Source: Cryptomeria japonica (Eukaryota > Streptophyta > Pinopsida > Cupressales > Cupressaceae). From it: a stretch of DNA of 64,000 nt. The first letter of the stretch is position 1. Each line of letters opens with the position of its first letter. The position numbers were made by a program, and so were the translations under genes. Shown here piece by piece: positions 37,301-49,566 of the stretch. The notes under the pieces are model-generated. The model was given only the letters and a program-made list of their open reading frames with translations. It did not search any database and was not told the DNA's origin. The stretch spans positions 97,155,796 to 97,219,795 of the forward strand of contig NC_081412.1 of assembly GCF_030272615.1 (NCBI RefSeq), read 5' to 3'.

Positions 37301-40300
37301 TTTATCCTGTTATAGAATAATATTGGTGTCCATCTCTGTTTACAAATTAACAATTTTTTTAATTTTTTCATATTCTGTCTGATTAATGATCTATAACTGG
37401 ATGTTTCTAATGTTCTCATAGATTTAGTCTGCCTATTATAGGCAACACCGTTTCTAATTTTCAGCTTTGGCTTGAATGCTTTACAGGGTTTGACCATTAT
37501 AGCTTTCAACAAAGGAAAATTTAACTTGCATACAATAAAGGATCTTCTTAGCCTTGGACCAACATTTCTTGTCATGAAGTTCATAGAAAGTAAGGGAGAC
37601 TAACCAATAATCCCCTTAATTCATATTTTTTACCAAGAAATATATCCTCCAAACATCTATTCACGTTTGCTGTGAATCAGGGTAGTATTGTGCTCTTTTT
37701 TGTTTTGTGGGTAGATGCAATGCACTGATGTTAGTCTTCTATACTTGGTGGTACAGGTATTCTTGACATTTTGATGATGTATGGAGCATACGCTACAACC
37801 CGTAGCCTTGCTGTTTCTAGGATTTTCCTGCGTTTTGTCTGGTTTGGAGTATTTTCAGGGATCCTTACTTATCTTTATGTGTAAGTATTACATTTGTTTT
37901 GTGCTCTAGAAGATATTTTATTCTCAGTAAGTTGCGGAGTATTCTTTTTATTTCTGAGCTTTTCTGCAATTATTATCTAGAATAACAGACCATGGTAACA
38001 GTTATAGAGCAATTCAACATGCAGGAAAGGGCTTCAAGATGAGAGTGGGTCAAATTCAAATTCTTTCTTTTTCAGAGCATATATTTTCGTATTAGGAGTG
38101 TATGCTGCTGCCCTGATTTTTGTGAGTTTACTGATGCGAATTCCTGCTTGCCGGATGCTCACAAACAAATGTGACCAATGGTCAGTTGTTCGATTCATGA
38201 AGTGGATGCGTCAGGTAGAAAAATATGTAAACTTTTTCTGTTGTGAACTTTGGCAATGAAAGTTACATTGTTAATTTATAACATATTTTTGCTTGATTGA
38301 AGGAACACTATTATATTGGACGGGGTCTGTATGAGAGGACAAGTGACTTCCTCAAGTATGTGTGCATCCCAGATCCAACCAGAATTTTGATTATGTGATA
38401 ATTACAGTTTATTCTCTCTTAGGTTTTCAAAAGAAATGTTGTTAATATTAAATTCTCCCTCATATTTACTGACATGCTTTTGTTCGGAGCAGAATATTAT
38501 TAGTTAATACATCTGGAAAGCTTTCATCTTTGAATGACATTATCATACCCCTGGTCATTTCCATACTTCGTCTAGGTTACAGTGGTAGATCATGAAGGCC
38601 TTTATTAGTAGTCTGATCATACAGGACAGATCCATAAGCAGAAAAGGCACAGATTGTTTTTGACCATGGTTAGCTATAGGTTTTAATTATTCAGCTAAGG
38701 GTTTGATTGCTTTTCAAGTATCATCTATTCAAGAGTTGAAAGAAGTACAATTGTCATTGTAGGATGAGGTGCGAATTGGGCCGTTTATGCATTCCCTTCT
38801 GGTTAAGTTAGCAGGATACATGTAATGTTTCCAGGTTTTTCGGGGATGAAGGGTTGGGTATAGCTTAGGTATGCCTGTACAAAAAAAGTGAAATATATGA
38901 CGATAAACAAAAACTATTCATGATATTCATAAAATAAACAAAACTAACCAAAAAAACACTCTGTAATTGATTATTCAATGACAAAGGATAAATCAAAATG
39001 GGTATACTATCTGCCAAAATAAGAAAATAGTTAATTTTCATATTGTGTAGGACATGGAAAAACTTGAATAATGTGGAAGTAAATATTCATATTGCTCTTT
39101 GTTTGAAGAATCAAAATCAGCAATGGTTCATTAGAACTAGATGCAGTAGAACTAGCAGCATTGACATTCCCTTTAAATATGCTATGCAGCTTCTTTGTAG
39201 AGTTTCTCTTGTCCTTATATGTTGACATCGACTATTGGAGATGTGTTGGATCTACATACCAATGCATCATACCCCATCACATGTTGTCATGATGCTTTTG
39301 TGATAGCAGATGCAAGTCGAAATTTATGTAGATCAGTTCGTTGGCTCTTTTGCTACCATTTTGTTGTGCTTATTTGAGTGGATAAAGAAGTATGTACTCC
39401 AGTTGCATACAACTAAAATGCAACTTCCAACTTGTAGATGCGATGTTAATACAAAAATTCTGAGTTGCCAGTTTGGGTTTGTGTTTTAATACTCATCTTC
39501 TCCTGTCTAAAAATCTGCATCAATATGAACCATTTTTTTGCCAAGCTAGTTGCAGGGATTTTTAAATGTTCTAGTAATTTAGAAACACGCTGCAGAGAAT
39601 GTACATGGCATGTTGTGACATACTTGAGAGTGCATTTTTTTGTAGAACAGATTTTGGCTGTGGATGTCAATCATAATACCCATCCTAAACTACCTTGACA
39701 ATCCGTTTTGTGTGGGAGGTATTTTTCTTGTATGATGGCTGACAAAATAGTTTTGTGAGTACTTGAGAGTTCATGCTAATTTGGTCACCAGTGCTTGATT
39801 GAAGTTGAAATGACTTCAAATACCCAATTCTTCTTTTGATTTTGGTCTATGTTACTGGGTACACCCTTAAGGTGTCCCTACATTCGTACTAGGTAAGTCT
39901 GGGTACGGGTTTTCTCAATTTGGTCTACTCAATTTGTCAATTTGGTGTTTTGAGTCTTAGGAGTTAGGGTTAGGTCTATTTTGATTCAATAAGGTCTATT
40001 GAGACTATTTGTAATGTTATTTCATGTTTTTGGGTCTGTTTGTCAAAATTGGAGTCATGATTTTCAAATTTGTAAACTTGCTCAAAATGTTGTCATTTCT
40101 GTCATCGGGATAAGTTATACCGATAAAATGTCACTGTGATAAAATGTTGTCATTACTGTTATCGGGATAGGTTAAACTGATAAGGTATCATTGTTGTTAT
40201 CGGGATGGGTTACACTATCGGATTTGCAAAATTCTTTTCGGCCGATTTTGAATGGCTATTCCGATAAGGTATCAATATTGGCATCGGGATAGTTAACCTG

Positions 40301-43300
40301 ATAAAGCATCATCGTGGTCAAAAGCTGTCATGGGAATAGTTAACCCGATAAAGTTGTCATCAGGATAGTTTTCTCTATCAGGATTGGCAAATGTTGTTTA
40401 GGCGACGGTTGATGGCTATACCGATAAACCTTCAAATGTCTTGTTCAGCATAAGCTATACCGAAATGAGCGACATCGGGGTAGGTTGTTTTGTTAGTTTT
40501 ACCTTCAGATTAACAATAAACTCAGAAAATAGATGTTTGTTGTTAGGGTTTTCAACTTAGTAAATGATAGAGAGCAAGCAACCAACCATATGAATGAGAC
40601 AAGACAACATTACCCTGGGAAAACCTCCTAGGAGGAAAAACCCAACAAGAAGAGATCCTCAGATCTGATTATGAATTATACAATATTCTGATTACAACAC
40701 TTATCTCCGATTGCTGTCCAAACAGCAAGTTGCCAAGGTTATGGGGGATGATGCCCTAGTTGTAGATGACCAAGGAACAAATCAGCAGAAGATGACTTCA
40801 ACAGGCTGAAGCAAAATTATAACCAAATGTCCTTGGAGTTTGCCAAAGAGCAGATTCACCAAGCGTTGGAGAGCAGATTGCTAAAGTAGAAGAGCATATC
40901 ACATTTGCTGGTAATGTGTGTATGAATGTCTTACTTCATCTTGAAGTTGTTATATATATATCTTGCCCTTTTGGTGGTAAACATCTAGGTCGGCTTGCAA
41001 CAAAATAATTTAATATTATTTTCTTAATTGATTTTCCCACGTTTGGTATTTGGGTCCAGCCCTATTCCTTAGGATGTTTCATTTTGGGTGTTGAGACACA
41101 CAATGTGGCGTGAGAGAGGGCCCAACCCTAAAGGGTACACGTTACCCTTTTAAGAGATAAAAGGGCCCAGCCCTTAAGGGTGGATTCCAATGTTGCCTTA
41201 GGCAATTGGAATCCGCTCTTCACCCTAATTAAAACCAACATGTTCTATCGGAATTACATGAAATTGTTGCTCTGCCTTGAAGAGTTATTCCGATGGGTGA
41301 TCAAGAAGACATGTTCGGAATTGCTATTTCGATACCGGTGTCCGACAATGATTTATCAACTCGGCATTGCTATTCTGACATCTGTGTTCGACAACAATTT
41401 ATCAAATGTGGAATTTGAACAGTCATGCAATCCAATGGTCACGACGGGAAAGTTCAAATTTGGTATAAATTGTATGAGCAATGGGTAGAGAACTAGAGGG
41501 GGAGAACGGGGAGAATTCTACAAAGTAATTCTGTAACTGTTTTTTTTCAAATTTGAAATCATTGGCACTGAATTGGAAGCTTATTTTTTGTAATTCGCTC
41601 TATTTTTGTAATTTGCTCTAATTCTTTATTTACATATTGCTGTTTGTTTTCAAACTGTTTAAGTGAGCACATTTGGGTGTATAGTGGTGTGTTATCTTCC
41701 ATTCGCCGATGATTTGAATTTTTGAGTTGTTAAAAAGATTTTGTAGATTGTTCACAGGGTCGCCTAGCAGCTAGGCTAACTAGGATTCTAACAAGAATTT
41801 TACAGTTTCTCCTTGATTCAATTGTTAGAACACCCTGAAACTTGGTGTGAGGACCCAAGAGGGCTAGAGGATAGCTATAGTTACAATTATGGTTGCTAAT
41901 TTGATGAGCATATAAGTTTGTTTTGTTGTAATCTGACTGTTGAATTTGTAGCCAAGAGTCTCTAAAAATGTTTTCCATGGTTGAATGTTGTAAGTCTGAA
42001 GGAAGGAGTTTTTGTATTGCATCAGTGGGTATGCCCAAGGTACATACTGGGTGGTGTACCCAAAGGTGTTGAGCACCAAAATGTAACAAAAAAGACACTT
42101 TTGACCCTTTTTTTTGCAGCCAAAAACCCTAAAATTCCCCTAACAGCATCATTTAGTCCAATAGAAAGATCATTTCGCTCTCTTCACTCATTATGGCATA
42201 CCTTGTGCAACTTATCTTTTCTGCCCCTCAAACCCATTAGGGTCTCCACTCCCAAACTTCCACTAGTTAGTGTGATCTCTTGTCATATAAGAAATTTGAT
42301 TACAATGAGGGTGTCTTGGAGTGGAGACCAAAATCAAGAACTTAGACAACTAAAAGTATCACCAAGTAAATGCCAATTGATAAAGATAATTATTAAATAT
42401 CTAACCATCAATTGGCATTTAATATCTATTTTTATCACTACCATTTTGGTATTTGGCATTGATCAATGATGAAGTGCCATACTATCAAATGTATTTAGTT
42501 TTACAATTCTGTATATACCAGAGATTGGAAAATCGCCCAGGACTCGCCAAACTCGGCGAGTCCGAGTACGATTTATGCCCCCAGAGTCTGGCGAGCTCGG
42601 ACTTGGACTCGTCCAAGTCCAGGGGGCGAACTCGCCAGACTCGCCAGACTCGCCGACTTGGCGAGTTTGGCCTAAAATCGCCAAACTCGGCGAGTCCAGT
42701 GCTTGAAACTCGGCTGTCGGCTGGGTTAAATAAAATAACAAAACAAAACATTTTAAAAAGTTTTTTTTAAATGAACAATCTCGTCTTTGTTCACTACAAC
42801 CTCCGCCTGAGAATGAGAAAAATCAGGGTTTCAACATGTCAGCCAATAGAAAAATAACGCCGACGCCTTTATTAAATAATAAGTCTTTTTGGCCTCCAAA
42901 CCCCACCTTGGGGGCGCTGCCCCCAAACCCCTGTCAAAAAATATGGGGGGAAACTGCGTTGATAGAAGTAGGGAAAATTTAACCTCCGAGTCTGACACTG
43001 ATTGGATCAACCAGGTAGATATAGAGGCTGAGACTCTAGCCATGGCAGAGGAGGAGCAGAGAGCACGAGTAGAGACAGGAGATTCAGAGGCAGATAGTGA
43101 CACAAATGTTCTTGATGTTGGTGACCATGGCATGGTGTCACGGGGAGCAGCTATGGTTGTCGAATCATCCAGGACCTACCTTAGACACCTTCGCAGGGGG
43201 TCGTTGTAAAATTCCTGACTAGGACTGATTGTAAATAAATGTGTAAACTGTAAAATTCCTGTCTAGGACTGAGCATAGATAAATGTGTATTTCCAAATTT

Positions 43301-46300
43301 GCAGAGAAATGGCATTGAATTTAACTGATTGATTATGACTTTCATTCAATAGTAAAATTCATGCATTCCAGAATTAACCTTCAAGCTTACTGACCAACAT
43401 TGCATTAATTTAGTAGTCATTTTTACACATATTCAATATTGTATGATTAATGTTTTGAAGGTGCACCTGTAATGCGCAGTAGTGTAGTGCCAAAGTCGTT
43501 GTTGTGGTCTTCCAGCGTTATCGTGGTAGGCAGCGTGAAGACTCCTGTGATGCCAATGTGCTGTTGTTATCGTGGTAGGCAACGTGAAGACTCTTGTGAT
43601 GCCAAAGTGCTGTTGTTATCCCTCCCGAACTTCGTCTTCACTGATCCTTTATGGTATTGTCAACAAACACGAGTCTGGTCACTTCACGCGATTTTTATCA
43701 TTTCTAGATATCGGTCTTTTGCCACGGGTTCGTATTGTACTTGTGTCTTCACCTTGCGATTGGAAGGCACCCTGTCATTGCACTCGGGAGTCACACCAGC
43801 ATTGCGCTCCATCACACCAACACTGCGCTCCGACTTATACCCAATATAGCGCTCGGTAATAATACCCGCCCTGCGCTATGAAATTCACCGTGCTTGGAAA
43901 TACATATCCCGTCATGATCATAAAGTTTATGCATAAATTCTGGGACTCACAAAGCAGTAATTCACAACGTACACCAGCCAGACTCCATCCTACTGTTTTA
44001 TGCCTCACGTCTCCTCGAATAGGTCAGATTATCCTGACGAAAGGGGAATTGTTCCAGTTCAAAATCTGTCACTCATGAATATAATTCTTTTTTCCAGCTC
44101 CCCTCAAAAGCTTCCGCCATGCCCTTTTATTCATCGTCGAAGTAGTTTTCTAAACTACTTTTATTCATTAAGACTTAACAATATTAATTATTTATATTAA
44201 TTGTTTACCCTCTTGGGTGAATAACTTAAAGCATACAGCACGTAATGCAGAATAATAATGCCATAGATATTAGACAAGTATAAGAGATGTTATTCCATTC
44301 ATAATCGTTCTTCCTCACAAGTTACATTCGGAAGTATATAAAGATATCGAGGGGGTGCGAGCGCCAACCGTCGCACCGCAACTACCACCCCTCGGTTGCC
44401 AACTAACCAACACAATTACAACTTAATTAACTAGTTTTATTTCCGTGTACAATATTGCCGCCAACATCATCCCCCCCAAAAGAAAAGAAGTCGTCTCCGG
44501 ACGACTTAATACAAAATAGAGATGACATTAAACAGAACTGCTGACGCCAGTCGAGCTCGGAACTTAAACACCTGTTACGTCCTCACCTAAAAACCCTTTT
44601 CTGCTACCATCCGATGCTCAAGTGCGGATTTCACCATTATTGCTTCTTTTGACATCAATGTCCTCGATGGCACCCCGACCATACAACCTCCCTGTACGGT
44701 CAACAACAGCACTGGCACCTCCAATCGTACGGCCACCTTCCTGTGCGGTCAACACCCCTCCATCGTACGTCTGTGTTTGTTTGTGCGGGGGTTGCGTTTA
44801 TGTCTCCGTGCTCTGGAACATTTCATAATCCTCCATCTGCCAGTGGAAGAGCTCGTTCAATGACCCCGTCTCATCCTCGGATCACTCTCCTAGTTTGAGA
44901 ATCCCTTCGTCGTTGGGCTCCCTGCAGCCTCGTCCTTCGTTCTTCAGGTTGCCTTCTCCTTCACCCTCCGATTCCGAAGATGATGCCGGTTCCTCACTAA
45001 CCAATTGTGTCCCGAGGTCTATGATAAATTTCCTTCCTCCATTCTCCATAGACAGAGTGTTCTTCTTCCAGTTGTGGGTGGCCTTGGCTGCCACCAGCCA
45101 CCCTCTCCCTAAGATCGCATCATACCCTTTTTTCTTTAGTGGGATTACCACGAAGTCCAGTATGAAGGGTTGCGTCCCGATGGCAACTTTTTGGCCCATC
45201 AGTGTCCCGATGGGTTTGATTCCATGCTGATTTGCTCTGAGCAGATTGAATGTAGATGGCCACAATGTCGGCTTCCCCAACTTCCGTCAGGTTTCTTCTA
45301 GAAGAACATTCACTCCTGATCCACCATCGGCGATGGTATCGGTTAGAATGTTGCCAAGGATACCCATCTCCACAATGGCCGGGTTCCTTCCAATGTTAAC
45401 TGCTAGCAGCATGGGGTCTATTGCAGACCCCCTAGGAACATCTGTGCGGTGGTTGGTATTGGTGCGTGGTTGGGAGAGATAATTCAGCAACGCCGTTCGT
45501 AATTGAGGCATCGTCTGGAGGAGGTCGTGTACCTTCACCGACACCTCCAATTTTAATTTTAAAATTTGATTTAGTATAGCATCCTCCGCCTCCGGTCGGC
45601 TGGAAGTACTCGCCGTACCCTTCGCCTTTGCCCTGTCTTGTATCTCTTTCTCAATTTCTTCCTGTGCTTCCTGTGCTTCCCGTGCCCTTCGCTTCTCCAT
45701 CTCCGGGTCTGGGCACATTGCGTGTCTGGCTTGGGCGCGGGTTACGGCCAACACTTCCTCTTCTTTGGTTTCCTCGACATTGAGCAAGTTGACGTCGGAC
45801 TTCGGGCAGGTGGCATCTTCATGGTGTCCCGATCTGCACCATTTGCACAAATATTGTGTGGCCTCTTCATTCGCTCCATGTCTTTCTGAAGCGCTTGCAC
45901 CCGTTTGCTAGCCTCGCTGTCGTTGCTGCTTTCTTGTGACGAGTCATCCTCCTCGGATGAGCTATCATTCTTCTTTTTCTTCGATGTCTTGGTCTCGCTC
46001 TCGAGATCCATCGCTCTATTGTATGCGTCTTCATACGATGTAGGTGGACCGATTTTCATCTTCTTTCGGAGGGAATGCTTTAGTCCCTCCACGAACCATT
46101 GCTTTTTCAACACATCTGCTGGTTGACTCTCCATTTTTCCCAATAGTTCCTTCAGTCGCCGACTATAGGCTCGGATAGTCTCGTTCTTGTTCTGCTTCGT
46201 TCCATAGATCTCGGTGACTATTTCGTTGTCATCTCTCAGGAGGCAGAACTCTATCCCAAACTCCTTCTTCAAGTCGGGCCATGTGCCGACTTTGGCCTTG

Positions 46301-49300
46301 TCCATATCTGAGTACCAGTCTATGGCCACTCCTCTCAAGGTTGCTGGGAATTGTGTTACCCATTCGTCTTGGTCGGTAACACCGTTTGCTGACCATATGG
46401 TTTCGCACGTTCGATAATGGCGGACTGGATCTTCCTTCACGTCGCCATTGAACTTCGGCAGTTTCTGTTTACTCCCCATCGATGGGGGTTGTCTTCTTGG
46501 AGGTGGCTGTGGCTGTGTCTGTGCCCCTATGTCGCTCCCTCCGGTCCCTCCGGTGCCGGTGGTGTGTCCTGCGTGGGTGACTGGAGGTATAGTGTTTTGC
46601 CTGCCGAGTGTGGCACCTACCGTATGGTTATCCTCCCCTTCATTGTCACCCACGCCCACTCCTGGCTCCCTTTGGCACCTACCGTATAGTTATCTTCGTT
46701 GCTCCGCACCCTACGGTGTTCTGGCGACGCGTAGAAATTTCCGTTGGCTTCTACACCCTCCGTGACACCTCCTTGGTTCCCCTCAGGCCACCCTTCGGCA
46801 GGTCGTCCTTCGGCAAGTTGCCTCAGCCTCCATCTACGTTCTACTTGCTGCTCCAGAATCAAGGCCCTCTGTGCGGCCTCCCACTCGTCCGTTTTTGCTT
46901 TTTTATTTCTATCTTTATTCAATAACTTGGGCATTAATCACTTCCGTACATAGCAAGCACACGCCATGTACACAAAAGAAAAACAACTTTTTATTATTTT
47001 TCCTTTCGGCGACAATTTATCTCAACATTGTGTCGGGATTATTACAGGGTTCAATTTCCCTTCGCCGATTGTTCCGTGTGAGTGTCGTCGGCCTCTTGGT
47101 TCATCTCACCAACGGGTAGGCCCATCGCGTCCATGCGCCATCCGCGTCTTCCGTTCTCAAGTACGTCTAGGCAACGACGCCAAATGTTTACCCTCTCGGG
47201 TGGATAACTTAAAGCATACAACACATAATGCAGAGTAATAACGCCATAGATATCAGACAAGTATAAGAGATGTTATTCCATTCATAATCGTTCTTCCTCA
47301 CAAGTTACATTCGGAAGTATATAAAGATACCGAGGGGGTGCGAACGCCAACTGTCGCACCGCAACTGCCACCCCTCGGTTGCCAACTAACCAACACAATT
47401 ACAACTTAATTAACTATTTTTATTTCTGTGTACAATATTGCCGCCAACATTAATCTTCCAATTAATATAAAAAATTAATTAATATTATGTTATTATTATG
47501 TCTTTTTCTTAATTTATTCATTTGGGGACATTACAGCCGAGGTCGGGGTCGGAGGGTGCAGGCTCCTCTGAGCCATAGGCTTGTAGTTGTATTTACCTTT
47601 GGTATTTGTATGGAACATTTGATGATGATCATATGATGACATGGACTTTTTATTCCATGAGTTTTGTAATATCGTATACATTTGACAATAATTATATATC
47701 TATGTTTGTTATTTCCTTCAGCTACAATTTGCGTTTATGCTTATGTGATTGATGTATACTTGTGTATGTAATCAAATGAACCGAGTTTGATGATGTTATT
47801 GTGTCTTTAAGGTGTATTCAATAAATGGTGCATGAAAAAAGTTTTAAATCTTTAAAAATCTCTAAATTTCTTGAGTTTTTCACTTTCCCGAGTCCAACCG
47901 AGTTTGAAGCGGAGTTTGACTCCAAGTCCCGGGTCCGAGTCCGGGGCAGCCTTGCCAAGTCCTGTTTCTATGTTATATACATACAGACATACCCAAACCC
48001 ATGTACCCAAGGGCAACTTGTACCAGTCCTGGCAACTTAGATTTTGATTGCAGATGGTTTCCAAGCAATTTGAGGAATTTCGAATGCTTTATCTGTTCCT
48101 TGGTAATGAAAGATTGTCCAGATTTATTGCAGGGTGCTGCCATATGTGAAGGGATCAGTATTAGTGAGAGTAGGTATATTAAAGTTTCTTGTAGTAATGA
48201 TTGTACTTGTTGAGTTAAGCTTATAGATGGGAGCCTATTTGGTGGTCAATGAGAAATCTTTAGGTGTGGCCTTGTGATGGTGGATATTTGTTTTCTCTTA
48301 TTGCATTTGACATGCAAAGGAAAGCCCAAATATGTTGATAAAAGCTTTCCTTCTTTGCAGTGAAGAAAGTTGTGAATTCATTGTTTTGTTCGGCTATGGA
48401 TGTTGACAAACAATATCCTAGATATGGTGTTATTCATTTCTTGTCTTGATAGTTGAGCAAAGAAGAGTGTCATTTGCAAAATGAAGATTTCTGCATCTTT
48501 GTTCAACTTCAATGGCAAGGATGCCATAAATATGATACAAAACCTTCATTGAATCAATTAATATGCAAATTTTTTCATGTATTATCATAGTTTGCAAACT
48601 TATCAAAAACTCAACAAACTCGGCTCAACTTGTGAGTCTTATCATCAGACATGCTAAGTCAACATTACTCCTGTGTTGGGTATTGGGTAAGCGTTCACTA
48701 ATGACCTGCAAGCTTTTGATGAAAACATGGCTGAAGTTTTAGAAAAAATCATGATTTTTTGGTACAGGCTTATCTGGTAGAAAAATAAAGTACGCTTTGC
48801 AATTTGTCATTTGTGTAGTTTGTTATTCGACATTTTATGCTTTCAGTTTGCCCAACAAAAGATGTGTTTAGGATCTAGGTGACAAAATCAGTTGAGAGAA
48901 GGGTTTGGAAGTTCAAATATTTGAAAAGATTCAAAAGAACGATGACATTCTAGGTTCTTATCTTTAATTGTGTAGCTCTTATCATTGTCTAGCTTCATTG
49001 TTAGTTCTATTAAAATTGAAGATTTGGTAAAAATTATGGGGACTTTGTGTTGAACAAAAGTTGAAAATATAATGATAAAATCATGATAGATGACATGCAC
49101 TGCTCGTCGATGTTGTTGGGGGCTCCCACTCCAAATCCCCACTCGTTGCCATCCCCATACTGAAACCTTTGGTCATATGACATCTGTAATCTTTGAATTA
49201 TGATGAATCAAAATAGACTTATGCATGCTTATATTTATTTTGTTGCTACGTTTTGCCTCTACCTGAGATTGAGTTGAAGTTTGGACTGCTGAGTCCATGT

Positions 49301-49531
49301 TGAGTCTGAGTTTTCCAACTTTGCTTGTTATAATTAGGATATTAGCAGATAAGTGTTAGAAGTTTTTATGTTTGTCATTGATGTCAAGTTCAGTTAAATG
49401 CATTCATGCAATTTGCAGTGAATCTGAAATCCTAAGGTGCACATATCTGGTTATCTTGAATGATGACATATTGTAATGTCCCTACTAGTTAGAGATCATT
49501 AACCTGCAAAATAGATTGTTAGAATACAACA

Positions 49532-49566
<35 letters not shown>

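Larger units (their letters stand above)
44202..47449 (-). mobile_element. Gag-protease-only LTR retrotransposon (TR-GAG type), 3248 bp
   Basis: Two 265-bp LTRs (44202-44466 and 47185-47449), TG..CA ends, and the exact 5-bp duplication TTAAT (44197-44201 and 47450-47454). On the minus strand the primer-binding site TGGCGTCGTTGCC (47170-47182) lies two bases inside the 5' LTR, and the purine run TTTTGGGGGGGATGA lies just before the 3' LTR. The interior codes only for Gag, a zinc knuckle and a retropepsin-like domain. Reverse transcriptase, RNase H and integrase are absent, and only 0.4 kb follows the protease, so it must depend on a partner element. LTRs are about 94 percent alike by eye. Confidence 0.95.
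43468..47535. mobile_element. Probable solo LTR interrupted by the Gag-only retroelement
   Basis: It begins TGTAATGCGC and ends GGGGACATTACA, like the solo LTR at 49472-51004 (TGTAATGTCCC..GGGGATATTACA). Without the 3248-bp insertion and its duplication it would be about 815 bp. The flanks GCACC and GCCGA do not match, so the left border is uncertain. It contains a 49-bp tandem repeat (43521-43620) and ACACCA(G/A)CA(T/C)TGCGCTCC repeats (43790-43830). Confidence 0.45.
42538..47964 (+). mobile_element. hAT transposon of the GACTCG family, split by LTR elements
   Basis: The left end CAGGACTCGCCAA and the right end read on the other strand, CAGGACTTGGCAA, match at 11 of 13 positions. Dense ACTCGGCGAGTC words fill 42538-42715 and CCGAGTCC words fill 47890-47960. 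A transposase C-terminus lies at 42772-43210 and the 3' untranslated part resumes at 47536. No matching 8-bp flanks were found, so one end may be decayed. About 4.3 kb of LTR-derived DNA (about 43468-47535) sits inside. Confidence 0.7.

Noticed and set aside
37977-38075. Extra exon segment before exon 10 starting at 37980
   Set aside because: It runs into a stop before joining exon 10, and no internal donor restores the frame.
41981-42469. 162-codon open frame
   Set aside because: It overlaps the MITE-like repeat that recurs at 62995-63478 and has no protein similarity.
45246-46953. Several + strand open frames in the Gag-only element
   Set aside because: They are antisense to the Gag-protease frame, which has the recognisable zinc knuckle and protease motifs.
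48595-49323. Claiming a complete hAT element here
   Set aside because: End similarity is only partial and the flanking 8 bases do not match; kept as a weak feature only.
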